A stretch of DNA of 64,000 bases from Streptomyces sp. Tue6028 (GCF_002300165.1 NZ_MLCE01000002.1:97814-161813), one strand, 5' to 3'. Shown: positions 28,343 through 37,675, counted from the stretch's first letter. Notes: generated by a model not told the origin, from the sequence alone. Made by a program: numbers and translations.

Positions 28343-30175
28343 TCAGGAGGACTGAGGTACGTCGATCCGGTCGATGTCGGGCGCGTAGCCCGAACCGCTT
28401 TCGAAGGTGATCGTGTTGCTGCCCGCCTTGAGCGCGACGGGCACGCTCACGCTCTCGACGCTCCCCCAGTCGCCCGTGGACGGGAACTTGTGCGAGGTGG
28501 CCTTGTTGCCGTTCGCCGAGATGTCGGCGGAGCGGGCGTCACCGCTGACGTAGGCGACCTTGATCAGGTAGGTGCCCGCCTTGTCCACGGTCACGTCGTT
28601 GAAGCGGAGGCTGCCGCCGAGGTAGAGATTGCCGATCTTGTGGTCTCCGGAGCATGCGGAGCAGTCGGCCACGGAGGCGTTGCCGGCGAGGGTGTTGGCG
28701 GTGGCCTCGGCCTCGTACGCCGTGGCCTTGAGGGCGCCGCCGCGCGGGGTGACGGTGAACAGGCGCGAGCCGTGGGCGGGCAGGGCCTGGGTCACCTTGT
28801 CCTGGTAGGTGCCGAGGTTCTCGTGGTTCCACAGGTCGCGGACCGCGGCCTTGCCGGTGAGGCCGAGCGAGGCCCAGTGGGCGGTGACGGCGGCGGGCTC
28901 GTCGGCGAGGTTGAAGAGGGCGACCGTGTAGCTGCCGTCGGGGTTCTTCGCGGCCCACACCTGCTGCGCGTCGGAGGGGGTGACCGGTCGGGCGGGCGGG
29001 GTGCTGCCCTGGTTGACGGCGATGACCTCGCGGTTGGTCAGCAGGGAGACACCGTAGGCGTCCAGGCGGGTGAGGTCGTCGCCGGTGTAGAGCGGGGACT
29101 TGGCGATGGCCCACAGGGTCGCGTAGCTCTGGCGTTCCGCCTTGGTGAGGCCGTCCATGGCGCCGTTGCCGACGTCCAGGGAGTCGAGGTCGTTCCAGCC
29201 GCCGGGTCCGGCGTGCCGGGTCCAGCCGGGGGTGTCGTCCCAGCGGTCGTCGACGGAGTTCTCCCAGCTGACGAGCGTGTTGCAGTAGCACTCGACGTCG
29301 GTGTCGACGCGCCAGCCGTTGGAGTACTTCTTCCAGTCGGCGGCGTGTCCGATGTCGAGCGACCAGGACACCTCCAGGTGGACGGGGCGTCCGGCGGCGG
29401 CGATGGCCTTCTGCCAGGCGGCGACGTCGGCAACGTTGTCGTACTGGTCGCCGCTCTTGCCGGATCCCGGTCCGACGCCGTCCAGTTTGAGGAAGTCGTA
29501 GCCCCAGTCGGCCAGCAGCCGGGCCTGGGAGTCGACGTACTTCTGGGTGCACGGCTTGGAGAAGTCGAGCTTGTAGGCGCTGTCCCAGCCGTTGGTGGTG
29601 CGCAGGTCGCCGTAGACGATGTCGCCGGTGGTGCAGCCCTCGGCGTCGTGGATCGGCGACTTCCCGTCGTTGTAGGCCTCCTTCTCCAGGCCGACGGGCA
29701 GATAGATGCCTGCCTTGAGGCCCTTGGCGTGGATGCGGTCGGCGACGGACTTCATGCCGTGCGGGAAGCGGCCGGGGTCGGCCTTCTGGCGGGCGTACTG
29801 GTCGAACTCGGGCTTCCAGGACAGGTCGCGCCACCAGCCGGCGTCGATGTTGACGTACTCGTAGCCGTACGGCTTGAGCTTGGCGGCCAGGGCGTCGGTC
29901 TGCTTCAGGACGTTCGCCTCGGTGAGGTAGCTGTAGTCGCCGTCGGGGTTGAGGCCCGGGTACTTGGACGACTGCATGCTCCAGCTCGACCAGCCCATGT
30001 AGGGCTTGGCGGCCAGGGCGGGGGCGTCGGCCGTGGGCGCGGCGCCGGGGGGTGCCGGCGCCGTGACGGGGCCGGCGTGCGCCGAGGCCGGGACGGCCGT
30101 GGCGACGCCCGCGGTGAGGGCGAGAACGGCCATGGTTCTCAGGACGGGCATGACGGGGTACGAGGATGACCGCAT
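28343..30175 (-). CDS. Secreted GH27 alpha-galactosidase with C-terminal CBM35-like module
   Basis: Exported alpha-galactosidase of 610 aa. A signal peptide (about 1-33, ending A-H-A) precedes the GH27 barrel (about 57-360) with PYMGWSSWSMQ, YVNIDAGWW, nucleophile Asp in FLKLDGVG (near 231) and acid Asp in RVDTDVE (near 291). A beta-sandwich follows (about 370-475). The C-terminal module (about 480-610, starting ATAYEAEATANTLAGNA, with GGSLRFNDVTVDKAGTYLIK) is CBM35/CBM6-like. ATG 30175 follows GGAGG at 8 nt. It lies 68 nt after the permease gene and so is probably in the same transcript. Confidence 0.93.
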   Translation of the reverse strand: MRSSSYPVMPVLRTMAVLALTAGVATAVPASAHAGPVTAPAPPGAAPTADAPALAAKPYMGWSSWSMQSSKYPGLNPDGDYSYLTEANVLKQTDALAAKLKPYGYEYVNIDAGWWRDLSWKPEFDQYARQKADPGRFPHGMKSVADRIHAKGLKAGIYLPVGLEKEAYNDGKSPIHDAEGCTTGDIVYGDLRTTNGWDSAYKLDFSKPCTQKYVDSQARLLADWGYDFLKLDGVGPGSGKSGDQYDNVADVAAWQKAIAAAGRPVHLEVSWSLDIGHAADWKKYSNGWRVDTDVECYCNTLVSWENSVDDRWDDTPGWTRHAGPGGWNDLDSLDVGNGAMDGLTKAERQSYATLWAIAKSPLYTGDDLTRLDAYGVSLLTNREVIAVNQGSTPPARPVTPSDAQQVWAAKNPDGSYTVALFNLADEPAAVTAHWASLGLTGKAAVRDLWNHENLGTYQDKVTQALPAHGSRLFTVTPRGGALKATAYEAEATANTLAGNASVADCSACSGDHKIGNLYLGGSLRFNDVTVDKAGTYLIKVAYVSGDARSADISANGNKATSHKFPSTGDWGSVESVSVPVALKAGSNTITFESGSGYAPDIDRIDVPQSS

Positions 30176-30243
30176 GGGTCGGACCTCCTGGGACGGTGTC
30201 AGCGGGGGCGGGGGACGCGGTGGGACTCCGGCGTCGTGGCGGC

Positions 30244-31161
30244 TCAGCCCTTGCCCGAGCCGATGGTGAGTCCGCTGATGAACTGGCGCTGGAGCGCGAA
30301 GTACACCAGCAGCGTGGGGATCGCGGTCATCAGCGCACCGGCCGCGATCAGATTGGGGTTGGTGAAGTACTGGCCCTGGAGGTTGGCCAGGGCCGAGGTG
30401 ATGGGCCGCTTGTCACCGGTCTCGACGAGCGCGAGCGGCCAGAAGAAGTCGTTGTAGATCCAGATCGATTCGAGGGTGGCGAGGGCCGCGAACGCGGGGC
30501 GGCACAGCGGCAGGATGATCTGGAAGAACTGCCGCCAGACGGGTGCGCCGTCGACGAGTGCCGCCTCGGAGATCTCCTTGGGGATCGTCTTCATGTAGTT
30601 GCTGAGGACGAAGGTGCAGAACCCCGACTGGTACGCGATGTGGATGGCGATGATGCCCCAGGCGGAGTTGTACAGCAGGAGCGAGTCGCTCATCCACTCC
30701 GGCAGCGGGATGAGGAGGTAGAGGCGGTACAGGGGGGTGATGAGGACCTGCGCCGGGAGGAGGTTGCCCGCCGTGAAGAGCATCAGCAGGACGATGTTCC
30801 AGCGGAAGTCGAAGCGGGAGACGAAGAAGGCGACGGCTGCCGAGAAGAGCAGGGTGCCGAGGACCGACGGGACGGTGATGAGGACGGAGTTCCAGAAGAA
30901 GTGCGGCATGCCGGACTGGTTCCAGGCATCCGTGAAGTTGCCGAGTCCCAGGCTGTGCGGCCAGGAGAGGTAGCCGTGCTGCGCCGTGTCGGAGTAGGGG
31001 CGCAGCGAGGTGTACACGGCCCACAGCAGCGGGACGAGCCAGAGCAGCGCGATGCCGCCGAGCATCAGGTGACGGCCCGTCTGCCGCCTGGGCTTGCCGG
31101 GTGCCGGCCGCGTCCGGGGTTCCCGCACGTCGGAGGGGGGCCGGGTGAGGGTCGTGGTCAC
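30244..31161 (-). CDS. Carbohydrate ABC transporter permease (MalG type)
   Basis: Inner-membrane subunit of a sugar importer, 305 aa with six predicted helices. The cytoplasmic EAA loop is ISEAALVDGAPVWRQFFQII. It ends with the MalG-like QRQFISGLTIGSGKG. GTG 31161 overlaps the stop of the upstream permease (GTGA), with AAGGAGG just before. No ATPase gene is in the locus; Streptomyces CUT1 importers usually share the MsiK ATPase encoded elsewhere. Confidence 0.94.
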   Translation of the reverse strand: MTTTLTRPPSDVREPRTRPAPGKPRRQTGRHLMLGGIALLWLVPLLWAVYTSLRPYSDTAQHGYLSWPHSLGLGNFTDAWNQSGMPHFFWNSVLITVPSVLGTLLFSAAVAFFVSRFDFRWNIVLLMLFTAGNLLPAQVLITPLYRLYLLIPLPEWMSDSLLLYNSAWGIIAIHIAYQSGFCTFVLSNYMKTIPKEISEAALVDGAPVWRQFFQIILPLCRPAFAALATLESIWIYNDFFWPLALVETGDKRPITSALANLQGQYFTNPNLIAAGALMTAIPTLLVYFALQRQFISGLTIGSGKG

Positions 31162-32099
31162 TGGTCCTCCTTGCGGAACGTCTGGACGAGGAAGGTCCCG
31201 ATGGCGGCGAGGGAGACCAGGAGCAGGACGACCGCGAGGGCGGAGCCGTAGCCGATGTGGCTGGACTCGCCGATGATGTTGTCGGTGATGAGGAGGGACA
31301 GCAGTTCCATGCCGGGTTTGCTGCCGACGCCGCCGCCGAGGACGTACACGATGTCGAAGGCCCGCAGGGACTCCATGACCGTGACGACCAGGATGATGAC
31401 GTTGACGGGCTTCAGCGCCGGGAAGACCACGCGCAGGAACGTCTGCCGGCCGTTGGCGCCGTCGAGCGCGGCGGCCTCCTTGAGTGCCGGGTCGAAGCCT
31501 TTCAGTCCGGCCAGGTAGAGGATCATGATGTAGCCGGTGTGCCGCCAGCCGGAGGCGACGAGCACGGCCCACAGGTTGAGGTCCGGGTTGCCGAGCCAGT
31601 CGATGTGGTGGCCCGGTCCGGCGGCGTTCAGGATGCCGTTGAGGAGTCCGGTGTCCGGGTTGTAGATGATCTCCCAGATGAAGCCGACGACGGCCAGGGA
31701 CAGCACCATCGGCAGGAAGATCGCGGTCTGGTAGATCCGGGTGAAGCGGATCTTCCGGTCGAGTTGGTAGGCGAGGAAGATGCCGAACGGCGTGGGCAGC
31801 AGCGCGGTGAACAGCAGCCAGATGACGTTGTGCCGGACGGCCGGCCAGAAGGGCGGGTAATTGCCGAAGATCTGCTGGTAGTTGTCGAAGCCGGTCCAGT
31901 GGATGTCGGCCAGGTCGATGCCGTCCCAGGTGGTGAAGGACAGTCCCAGGGAGGCCAGTGCGGGCAGCCAGACGAAGAAGAGCAGGGCGGCCAGCGGGAT
32001 GCCGATGACGACCGCGAGGAAGACCCGGTCACCGGCGGTGAGACGACGGGCGCGGGAGCGGGTGCGGGAGCTCTTGGGTGCGAGGGGGGCGGAGGACAC
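31158..32099 (-). CDS. Carbohydrate ABC transporter permease (MalF type)
   Basis: Partner permease of 313 aa with six predicted helices. The EAA loop is LKEAAALDGANGRQTFLRVV and the N-terminus has a basic stretch SRTRSRARRLTAGDR before TM1. GTG 32099 is the first usable start; GGAAAGG lies 11 nt upstream. The frame is open up to the solute-binding-protein stop 26 nt before. It overlaps the MalG-type gene by 4 nt. Confidence 0.93.
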   Translation of the reverse strand: MSSAPLAPKSSRTRSRARRLTAGDRVFLAVVIGIPLAALLFFVWLPALASLGLSFTTWDGIDLADIHWTGFDNYQQIFGNYPPFWPAVRHNVIWLLFTALLPTPFGIFLAYQLDRKIRFTRIYQTAIFLPMVLSLAVVGFIWEIIYNPDTGLLNGILNAAGPGHHIDWLGNPDLNLWAVLVASGWRHTGYIMILYLAGLKGFDPALKEAAALDGANGRQTFLRVVFPALKPVNVIILVVTVMESLRAFDIVYVLGGGVGSKPGMELLSLLITDNIIGESSHIGYGSALAVVLLLVSLAAIGTFLVQTFRKEDQ

Positions 32100-32125
32100 G
32101 GTGGGTGCGGCCTTTCCGGTCCTGG

Positions 32126-33439
32126 TCAGCCGGTGAAGAAGCGGGAGCGCTGGGACTCGATCTTCTTCAGCGTTCCGGTGCCGTCGTCCGGGTGGCCGAG
32201 CCACTCGGTCAGGCCGGGCAGGACGACGGTGGAGATGAAGCCGGGATCGCTGTCGCGGTCGGCGAACTGGCTGATGTGCTTGGCGGAGGCGATGAGTTGG
32301 GCGGACTTCTTCTGCAGCGCGTTGTACGAGCCGGTGTCGGCCTGGGTGTTGACGGCGAGGTTGCTGGGGTCGACGCCCATGTACAGTTCCTCGGCCCCGG
32401 CGCCGCCGAGGAACTCCAGGAACTTCCGGGCACCGTCGTCGTTCTTGGGCCGGCGGCTGAGCATGAAGCCGTCGGTGGGGGCTTCCACCGCGTCCTGGCC
32501 GTGGGCGGCGTCGATCTCGGGGAAGGGGAAGAAGTCGATGTCGGCGCGGATCTTCTCGTCGGTGACCTGCTGGCCGAGGAACAGGCCGATGACGGCCATG
32601 CCGGACTTCTTGTCGAGCAGCGACTGGGCCGCGTCCTGCCAGGAACGGCCGCCGGCGCTCTGCTGGTAGTACGGGGTCAGTTCGCGCCACAGGTCGAGGA
32701 CGGCCACGGCACGCTTGTCGGTCCAGGAGACCTCGCCGCGCATCAGCGACATGTGGAAGTCGTAGCCGTTGGCCCGCAGGTCGAGGTAGTCGAAGGCGCC
32801 GAGGATGCTCCAGCTGTCGCCGCCGCCGTAGCCGGAGGCCACGGGCGCGAGGCCGTCCTTCTTCATCCGCTTGGCGAGCGCGATGAACTCGCTCCACTTG
32901 GTGGGGACTTGGTAGCCGCGCTCGGCGAAGAGGCTCTTGCGGTAGAAGACGGCCCACGGGTAGTTGTACAGCGGAACGAAGTAGTACTTGCCGTCCTCGC
33001 CGCGGGAGAGCTGCTTGGTCGCGTCACTGAAGTTGGCGCCTATCGAGTCCCACACGTCGTCGATGGGGCTGCAGAGCTTCTTCTTCGCGAAGTACTGCAT
33101 GCGGTAGCCGGCGAACCAGGTGAAGACGTCGTCCGGGGTGCCCTGGAGATAGGTGGAGATGCTCTTCTGGAAGGTGTCGTGGTCGACGGTGTTCGTCTTC
33201 ACCTTCAGTCCGCTGTCCCGGGCGAACGCCTTGGTGACGGCGGCGTAGGCCGACTTGGGGGTGGCGTCGGCGCCGTTGGACCCGAAGGTGACCGTCTTCG
33301 GGTCGGCCCCCGCTCCCCCGCCGCAGGCGCTCAGCAGGGGTGCGCCCAGGGCGGCGGCGCCGAGTCCGAACAGCCCACCGACCACGTTGCGCCGGCCTGG
33401 GCCGCGCGCAGCCAGGTGAGGGCGGCTCTGCTGCGTCAT
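32126..33439 (-). CDS. Sugar ABC transporter solute-binding lipoprotein
   Basis: Extracytoplasmic substrate-capture protein of 437 aa. The signal carries RRNVVGGLFGLGAAALGAP and the lipobox LLSAC, giving a lipid-anchored Cys near residue 39. The mature part is a CUT1-type binding protein (DDVFTWFAGYRMQYFAKKK, EAPTDGFMLSRRP). ATG 33439 follows GAGGAG. It begins only 18 nt after the ROK stop, so the two are probably co-transcribed. The neighbouring enzymes suggest an alpha-galactoside or fucosylated oligosaccharide as ligand. Confidence 0.93.
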   Translation of the reverse strand: MTQQSRPHLAARGPGRRNVVGGLFGLGAAALGAPLLSACGGGAGADPKTVTFGSNGADATPKSAYAAVTKAFARDSGLKVKTNTVDHDTFQKSISTYLQGTPDDVFTWFAGYRMQYFAKKKLCSPIDDVWDSIGANFSDATKQLSRGEDGKYYFVPLYNYPWAVFYRKSLFAERGYQVPTKWSEFIALAKRMKKDGLAPVASGYGGGDSWSILGAFDYLDLRANGYDFHMSLMRGEVSWTDKRAVAVLDLWRELTPYYQQSAGGRSWQDAAQSLLDKKSGMAVIGLFLGQQVTDEKIRADIDFFPFPEIDAAHGQDAVEAPTDGFMLSRRPKNDDGARKFLEFLGGAGAEELYMGVDPSNLAVNTQADTGSYNALQKKSAQLIASAKHISQFADRDSDPGFISTVVLPGLTEWLGHPDDGTGTLKKIESQRSRFFTG

Positions 33440-33457
33440 CGTTACTCCTCGTGCGTG

Positions 33458-34636
33458 CTAGTGCGTGTCTGATCTGATGAAGGACTGGATCGCGGTGGCG
33501 GCGGCCCCGCGCGCCCACTCCTCGAACGGCAGCGGGCGGGTCTGGACGTCGCACCGCGCGGCCGAGCCGAAGGCGGCCGCGGCGAACGCGTCACGGATCT
33601 GTCCGGCGAACAGGTCGTAGGCGGCCAGGCCCTCGCCGGAGATGATCACCCGCTCGGGACCGAGCAGGTTGGCCACGGTCGCCAGGGCTCGGCCGATCGC
33701 CTCGCCCGCCCGTGCGTACACCTCACGGGCGCCGGGGTCGCCCGTGTGCGCCAGGTCCAGTGCCGCGGCGGCGTCGGCCACGTCGACGCCGGTCGCCTCC
33801 CGGACCTGGGCGACGATCGCCGAGTCCGCGGCGATCGCCTCGACACAGCCGCGGTTTCCGCAATGGCAGAGGGGGCCTGCCGGGTCGATGGCGACGTGCC
33901 CGATCTCGCCGGCCACGCCGTGCGCGCCGGACACGACCTGGCCGTGCACCACGAGTCCGCAGCCGATGCCGGCGCCGACGGTGACCAGCGCGAAGTCCGA
34001 CAGCCCCACTCCGGCGCCGAACCACTGCTCGGCGACGGTCAGCGCCCGGACGTCGTTGTCGACGGTGACGGGAAGTCCCGTGGTCATCCCGGCGAGTTCG
34101 GCGAGCGGCACGTCACGCCAGTCCAGGAAGGGCGAGTAGCGCACCACTCCGGCCGCGCGGTCCACGTCTCCGGAGACCGCGATGCCGAGTCCCTGGACCC
34201 GGACTCCGAAGCCGTCGGCCTCGGCGAGCAGTTCCTGGACGAGTGCCGCCGTCGAGGCCAGCACGGCCTTGGGGTCCCGGCTGCGGAGGGGCACGTGCCG
34301 GGCGACCCTGATGCGGCAGCACAAGTCCGTGAGCACGGCGATGAGTTCGTCGCCCGTGACCTTGACGCCGATGAACAGCGCCCGTCCCCCGTCCACCCGC
34401 ACCGGGTTGGCGGGACGCCCGAGCGAGGACTGCCGGGCGTCCTCGTCGACGTCCTCGACGAGATAGCCGGCCGCGATGAGGGGCTTGACGGCCTTGGTGA
34501 CCGCGGCCGCCGACAGACGGGTCCGCCCGGCTATCTCCGACCGGGTGAGCGGGCCGTGGGACAGCACGGTGGTGAAGATCTGGGAGGCGGCGGGGGTGTG
34601 GGCCAAGAACGCCTCGGTGCGAGAGGTCGAACGCAT
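33458..34636 (-). CDS. ROK family transcriptional regulator
   Basis: Regulator of the locus, 392 aa. An N-terminal winged helix-turn-helix (about 15-70, LTRSEIAGRTRLSAAAVTKA) is followed by a ROK sugar-kinase-like effector domain with VGAGIGCGLVVHG, the zinc-type CHCGNRGCVEAIA motif and GEIGHVAIDPAGP. It is the first gene of the ABC-GH27-GH95-SGNH transcript and divergent from GH36. ATG 34636 is chosen; a near-consensus promoter has its -10 just 7 nt before this ATG, which predicts a leaderless mRNA and rules out the longer frame. It probably binds in the 185-bp divergent region. Confidence 0.93.
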   Translation of the reverse strand: MRSTSRTEAFLAHTPAASQIFTTVLSHGPLTRSEIAGRTRLSAAAVTKAVKPLIAAGYLVEDVDEDARQSSLGRPANPVRVDGGRALFIGVKVTGDELIAVLTDLCCRIRVARHVPLRSRDPKAVLASTAALVQELLAEADGFGVRVQGLGIAVSGDVDRAAGVVRYSPFLDWRDVPLAELAGMTTGLPVTVDNDVRALTVAEQWFGAGVGLSDFALVTVGAGIGCGLVVHGQVVSGAHGVAGEIGHVAIDPAGPLCHCGNRGCVEAIAADSAIVAQVREATGVDVADAAAALDLAHTGDPGAREVYARAGEAIGRALATVANLLGPERVIISGEGLAAYDLFAGQIRDAFAAAAFGSAARCDVQTRPLPFEEWARGAAATAIQSFIRSDTH

Positions 34637-34643
34637 GGCCCGG

Positions 34644-34672
34644 AACCTAGGTCCCTTATTTTCTGCTGTCAA
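34644..34672 (-). promoter_or_regulatory. ROK operon promoter, leaderless
   Basis: On the minus strand TTGACA (34672-34667) and TAGGTT (34649-34644) are separated by 17 bp. Seven nt separate the -10 from the ATG at 34636, so transcription should start at or next to the A of the ATG. No ribosome site is present at normal spacing. Confidence 0.75.
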
Positions 34673-34747
34673 TGAAAGAAACAGGATTATCTTGAGACTC
34701 CGCTGTGAGGCGGCCACGACCTGCAAAAGACAGATACACGCGAGGTG

Positions 34748-34777
34748 TTGACACACGATCGAAGGTCAGGGTTGGCT
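34748..34777 (+). promoter_or_regulatory. Candidate GH36 promoter
   Basis: TTGACA at 34748-34753 with a weak TTGGCT 18 bp downstream (34772-34777), 44 bp before the GH36 ATG. GAGGA at 34808-34812 is the ribosome site. The -35 is good but the -10 is poor, so the exact promoter is uncertain. Confidence 0.45.
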
Positions 34778-34821
34778 TTCGAACGTCTCATGGCACGAGC
34801 GGAACGTGAGGATCCCCGTAG

Positions 34822-36930
34822 ATGATCTCCTTCGCCCCGGACACCGGGGTCTGGCTGCTGACCACACCGCGCACGTCGTACGCGCTGCGCGTCGACGCCT
34901 CCGGGGCGCCCTGCCACCTCGCGTGGGGCCCGAGGCTGACACTCGCGGAAGCGGAGGAACTCGCCGGGCCCCCACCCGTCGAGGTCAGCAGCTTCGAGGG
35001 AAGACCCGGCGTCGGTGAGGAACTCCCCGTGGACGGCGGGACCCGCTACGGCCCTCCGTCCCTCCAGGTCCGTTTCGCGGACGGATCCCGCGCCTTCGAG
35101 TGGCAGCCCACCGGTCACCGCGTCCATGACGGCGAACTCGCGCTGGAGTTCCGCGACCGCCGCCACCCCCTGCACGTCACGCTGCACTACCGGGTACGTC
35201 CCGACACGGACGTCATCGAGCGCTGGACCGTGGTCCGCAACGCCGGTGACGAGCAGGTCACCCTGCTGCGGGCCGATTCGGCGGCATGGTCCCTGCCCGC
35301 GCTCGGCGACTACCGGCTCAGCCATGTCACCGGCCAGTGGTCCGCCGAGAGCCGGCTGCGCCGCGAGCCCCTCCCGTACGGCGAGACCGTGCTGACCAGC
35401 CGTCGCGGGATCACCAGCCATCACGCGAACCCCTGGGTGATGCTCGACGCCGGCGAGGCGACCGAGGACCACGGGCGTGTGTGGAGCGCCGCCCTCGCGT
35501 GGAGCGGGAGCTGGCGCGTCACCGTGCAGCGCACCCCGGACGGGCGGGCCGGATTCACCGGAGGGGCGGGGCACGACGGGACGACGGTTCCGCTCGCGCC
35601 CGGCGAGGAGTTCACCACTCCCCCGTTCGCGGCGCTGTGCACGGACGGCGGGTTCGGCGCGGCCAGCCGGGCCTGGCACGCGTACACGCTGGCCCATGTC
35701 CTGCCGCACGGCGACGAGACCGCTCCGGTGCTCTACAACTCCTGGGAGGCGACCGGCTTCGACGTCGACGAGGTCGGTCAGAAGGCGCTCGCGGAGCGGG
35801 CGGCGGAGCTGGGGGTCGAGCTGTACGTCGTCGACGACGGCTGGTTCGGAAAGCGGCGCAGCGACCGGGCCGGTCTCGGCGACTGGACACCCGCCCCCGA
35901 CCGCTTCCCCGACGGGCTGGGGCCGCTGGTCCGGGCCGTGCACGACCTGGGGATGGGCTTCGGTCTCTGGGTGGAGCCGGAGATGGTGAACCCGGACAGC
36001 GACCTCTACCGCGACCACCCGGACTGGGTGCTGCACTTCCCCGGCCGCCGGCGGTCCGAGCTCCGCAACCAGCTCGTCCTCAACTTCGCCCGCCAGGACG
36101 TCGCCGACTGGGCCCACGACTGGCTGACCCGGCTGGTCGGCGACCACGGCATCGACTTCCTGAAGTGGGACATGAACCGGGCGTTCAGCGAGGCCGGCTG
36201 GCCCGGCCGGCCCGACGGCGCGGACCGTCTCGGTCCCGCGTACGTGCGCAACCTCTACGCCGTGGTCGACCGTCTGCGCGCGGACCACCCGGGGCTGCGG
36301 ATCGAGTCGTGCAGCGGCGGGGGCGGCCGGGTCGACCTGGGCATCCTGTCCCGGACGGACCAGGCGTGGGCGTCGGACAACACGGACGCCGCCGACCGGA
36401 TGTGGATCCAGCACGGCTACGGTCAGGTCTATCCCGCGCGCACCATGGGCGCCTGGGTCACCGACGTGCCGAACCAGCTCACCGGCAGGACCGTTCCGCT
36501 GCGCTTCCGGTTCCATGTGGCGATGGCCGGGGCCCTCGGCATCGGAGGCGACCTCACCCACTGGTCGGAGGACGAACTGCGGGAGGGCGCGGCCCTGGTC
36601 GCCGAGTACAAGCGGGTGCGCCATCTCGTCCAGCACGGCCGGATGGACCGTCTGTCACCACCCACCGAGGAAGGTGTCTGCGCCGTCCAGTACACCGCCC
36701 CGGACGCCTCGGAGACCCTACTGCTCGCGAGCCGCAGGACCGCGGGTCACGGCGCGCCGCGCCGGCCGCTCCGCCTGCGCGGCCTCGCTCCGGGAGCGCG
36801 CTACCGCGACACCGCCACGGACACCGTGCACCACGCCACGGTGCTCACCGAGTACGGCCTCCAGCCGGATCTGCCGCGGGGAGACTGGTCGAGTGCGCTG
36901 ATCCACCTGGTGCGGGAACCGGAGGCCTGA
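34822..36930 (+). CDS. GH36 alpha-galactosidase (intracellular)
   Basis: Retaining alpha-galactosidase of 702 aa with no signal peptide, so it probably acts on imported oligosaccharides. The N-terminal beta-supersandwich (about 1-290) precedes the barrel with VLYNSWEATGFDVDE, DDGWFGKR, nucleophile Asp450 in FLKWDMNR, CSGGGGRVDLG, and acid/base Asp519 in WASDNTDAADR. Length and motifs fit the RafA/AgaA group. ATG 34822 follows GAGGA. It is divergent from the ROK operon, which encodes the importer and the secreted GH27, so the two alpha-galactosidases act outside and inside the cell. Confidence 0.95.
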   Translation: MISFAPDTGVWLLTTPRTSYALRVDASGAPCHLAWGPRLTLAEAEELAGPPPVEVSSFEGRPGVGEELPVDGGTRYGPPSLQVRFADGSRAFEWQPTGHRVHDGELALEFRDRRHPLHVTLHYRVRPDTDVIERWTVVRNAGDEQVTLLRADSAAWSLPALGDYRLSHVTGQWSAESRLRREPLPYGETVLTSRRGITSHHANPWVMLDAGEATEDHGRVWSAALAWSGSWRVTVQRTPDGRAGFTGGAGHDGTTVPLAPGEEFTTPPFAALCTDGGFGAASRAWHAYTLAHVLPHGDETAPVLYNSWEATGFDVDEVGQKALAERAAELGVELYVVDDGWFGKRRSDRAGLGDWTPAPDRFPDGLGPLVRAVHDLGMGFGLWVEPEMVNPDSDLYRDHPDWVLHFPGRRRSELRNQLVLNFARQDVADWAHDWLTRLVGDHGIDFLKWDMNRAFSEAGWPGRPDGADRLGPAYVRNLYAVVDRLRADHPGLRIESCSGGGGRVDLGILSRTDQAWASDNTDAADRMWIQHGYGQVYPARTMGAWVTDVPNQLTGRTVPLRFRFHVAMAGALGIGGDLTHWSEDELREGAALVAEYKRVRHLVQHGRMDRLSPPTEEGVCAVQYTAPDASETLLLASRRTAGHGAPRRPLRLRGLAPGARYRDTATDTVHHATVLTEYGLQPDLPRGDWSSALIHLVREPEA

Positions 36931-37051
36931 CGTCGGCGACCGCCCGCCCGGAGCCGAGGGGGTCTACGGCGCCCGGGGCACCGCGCTCCGCCGCACCGGC
37001 CGGGCGGGCGCTGCGAGGCACGGCCGCCCGAGGAGCGCGCCCCGGACGGGA

Positions 37052-37675
37052 TCAGTAGCGCTGGGCCTTGGCCAGTGCGGGAGTCAGCTTGGGTTCCGTG
37101 GGCTCCCTGCTGATCACGATGGGCTGTTTCCGCGCGCCCGGTTCGAGGTTCTCCGCTCCCACGAACCTCGTCTCCACGACCTTGCCGTCCGGGTTCTTGA
37201 AGTCGACCTGCACGGCGTAGGACGCCTTCTTGTCGGTCTTGTTGGTGATGGTCACGAGTACGGCGCGCAGTCCACCGGTCTCCGCGGTGGGCAGTCCGGT
37301 CATGGCAACCTCCGACCGCGCGTTGCCGCCGTCCTTGACGTCCTTGAGCTCCTTCTCCGCGACGGCGGCCGAGCGCGCGGTCTCGGCGGACACGGACGCC
37401 TCGAACTCCGAGGCGCGGGCGGCGGCGGAGGAGGCCGCCGCCGACGCCTGGCCGCGGGCCGACTCGATGATCGAGGAGGCGGCCGAGGCCATGGCGGAGG
37501 GCGTCGTCCCGCTGAAGGACGCGGTGTTCGGCGGGGTCGGGCGAGGACTCACGGAGGAGCCGCCGCTGTCGTCGCCCGAGCCGCACGAGACGAGCAGGGA
37601 GCCGCACGCGAGCGCTGCCGCCAGGACCGCGATCCGGCCGGTCCGGGTTCTGCCGTGGGAAGTACGTGTGCTCAT
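37052..37675 (-). CDS. Putative lipoprotein with FxLYD-like domain
   Basis: Secreted lipoprotein of 207 aa, function unknown. The signal TGRIAVLAAALACG leads to a lipobox LLVSC. After a Ser/Pro/Thr-rich linker is an Ala-rich helical region (about 55-115) with a coiled-coil look (SAAARASEFEASVSAETARS). A C-terminal beta domain follows (RAVLVTITNKTDKKASYAVQ, then FKNPDGKVVETRFVGAENLE), similar to FxLYD domains. ATG 37675 follows GAGGACGAG. The GMC operon lies upstream on the same strand, but a 93-bp gap makes co-transcription unsure. Confidence 0.78.
   Translation of the reverse strand: MSTRTSHGRTRTGRIAVLAAALACGSLLVSCGSGDDSGGSSVSPRPTPPNTASFSGTTPSAMASAASSIIESARGQASAAASSAAARASEFEASVSAETARSAAVAEKELKDVKDGGNARSEVAMTGLPTAETGGLRAVLVTITNKTDKKASYAVQVDFKNPDGKVVETRFVGAENLEPGARKQPIVISREPTEPKLTPALAKAQRY

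Noticed and set aside
32144..32154. GGGAGCGCTGG inside the solute-binding protein gene as a LacI operator
   Set aside because: It is not a full palindrome, lies in the coding end of a gene and is not near a promoter.
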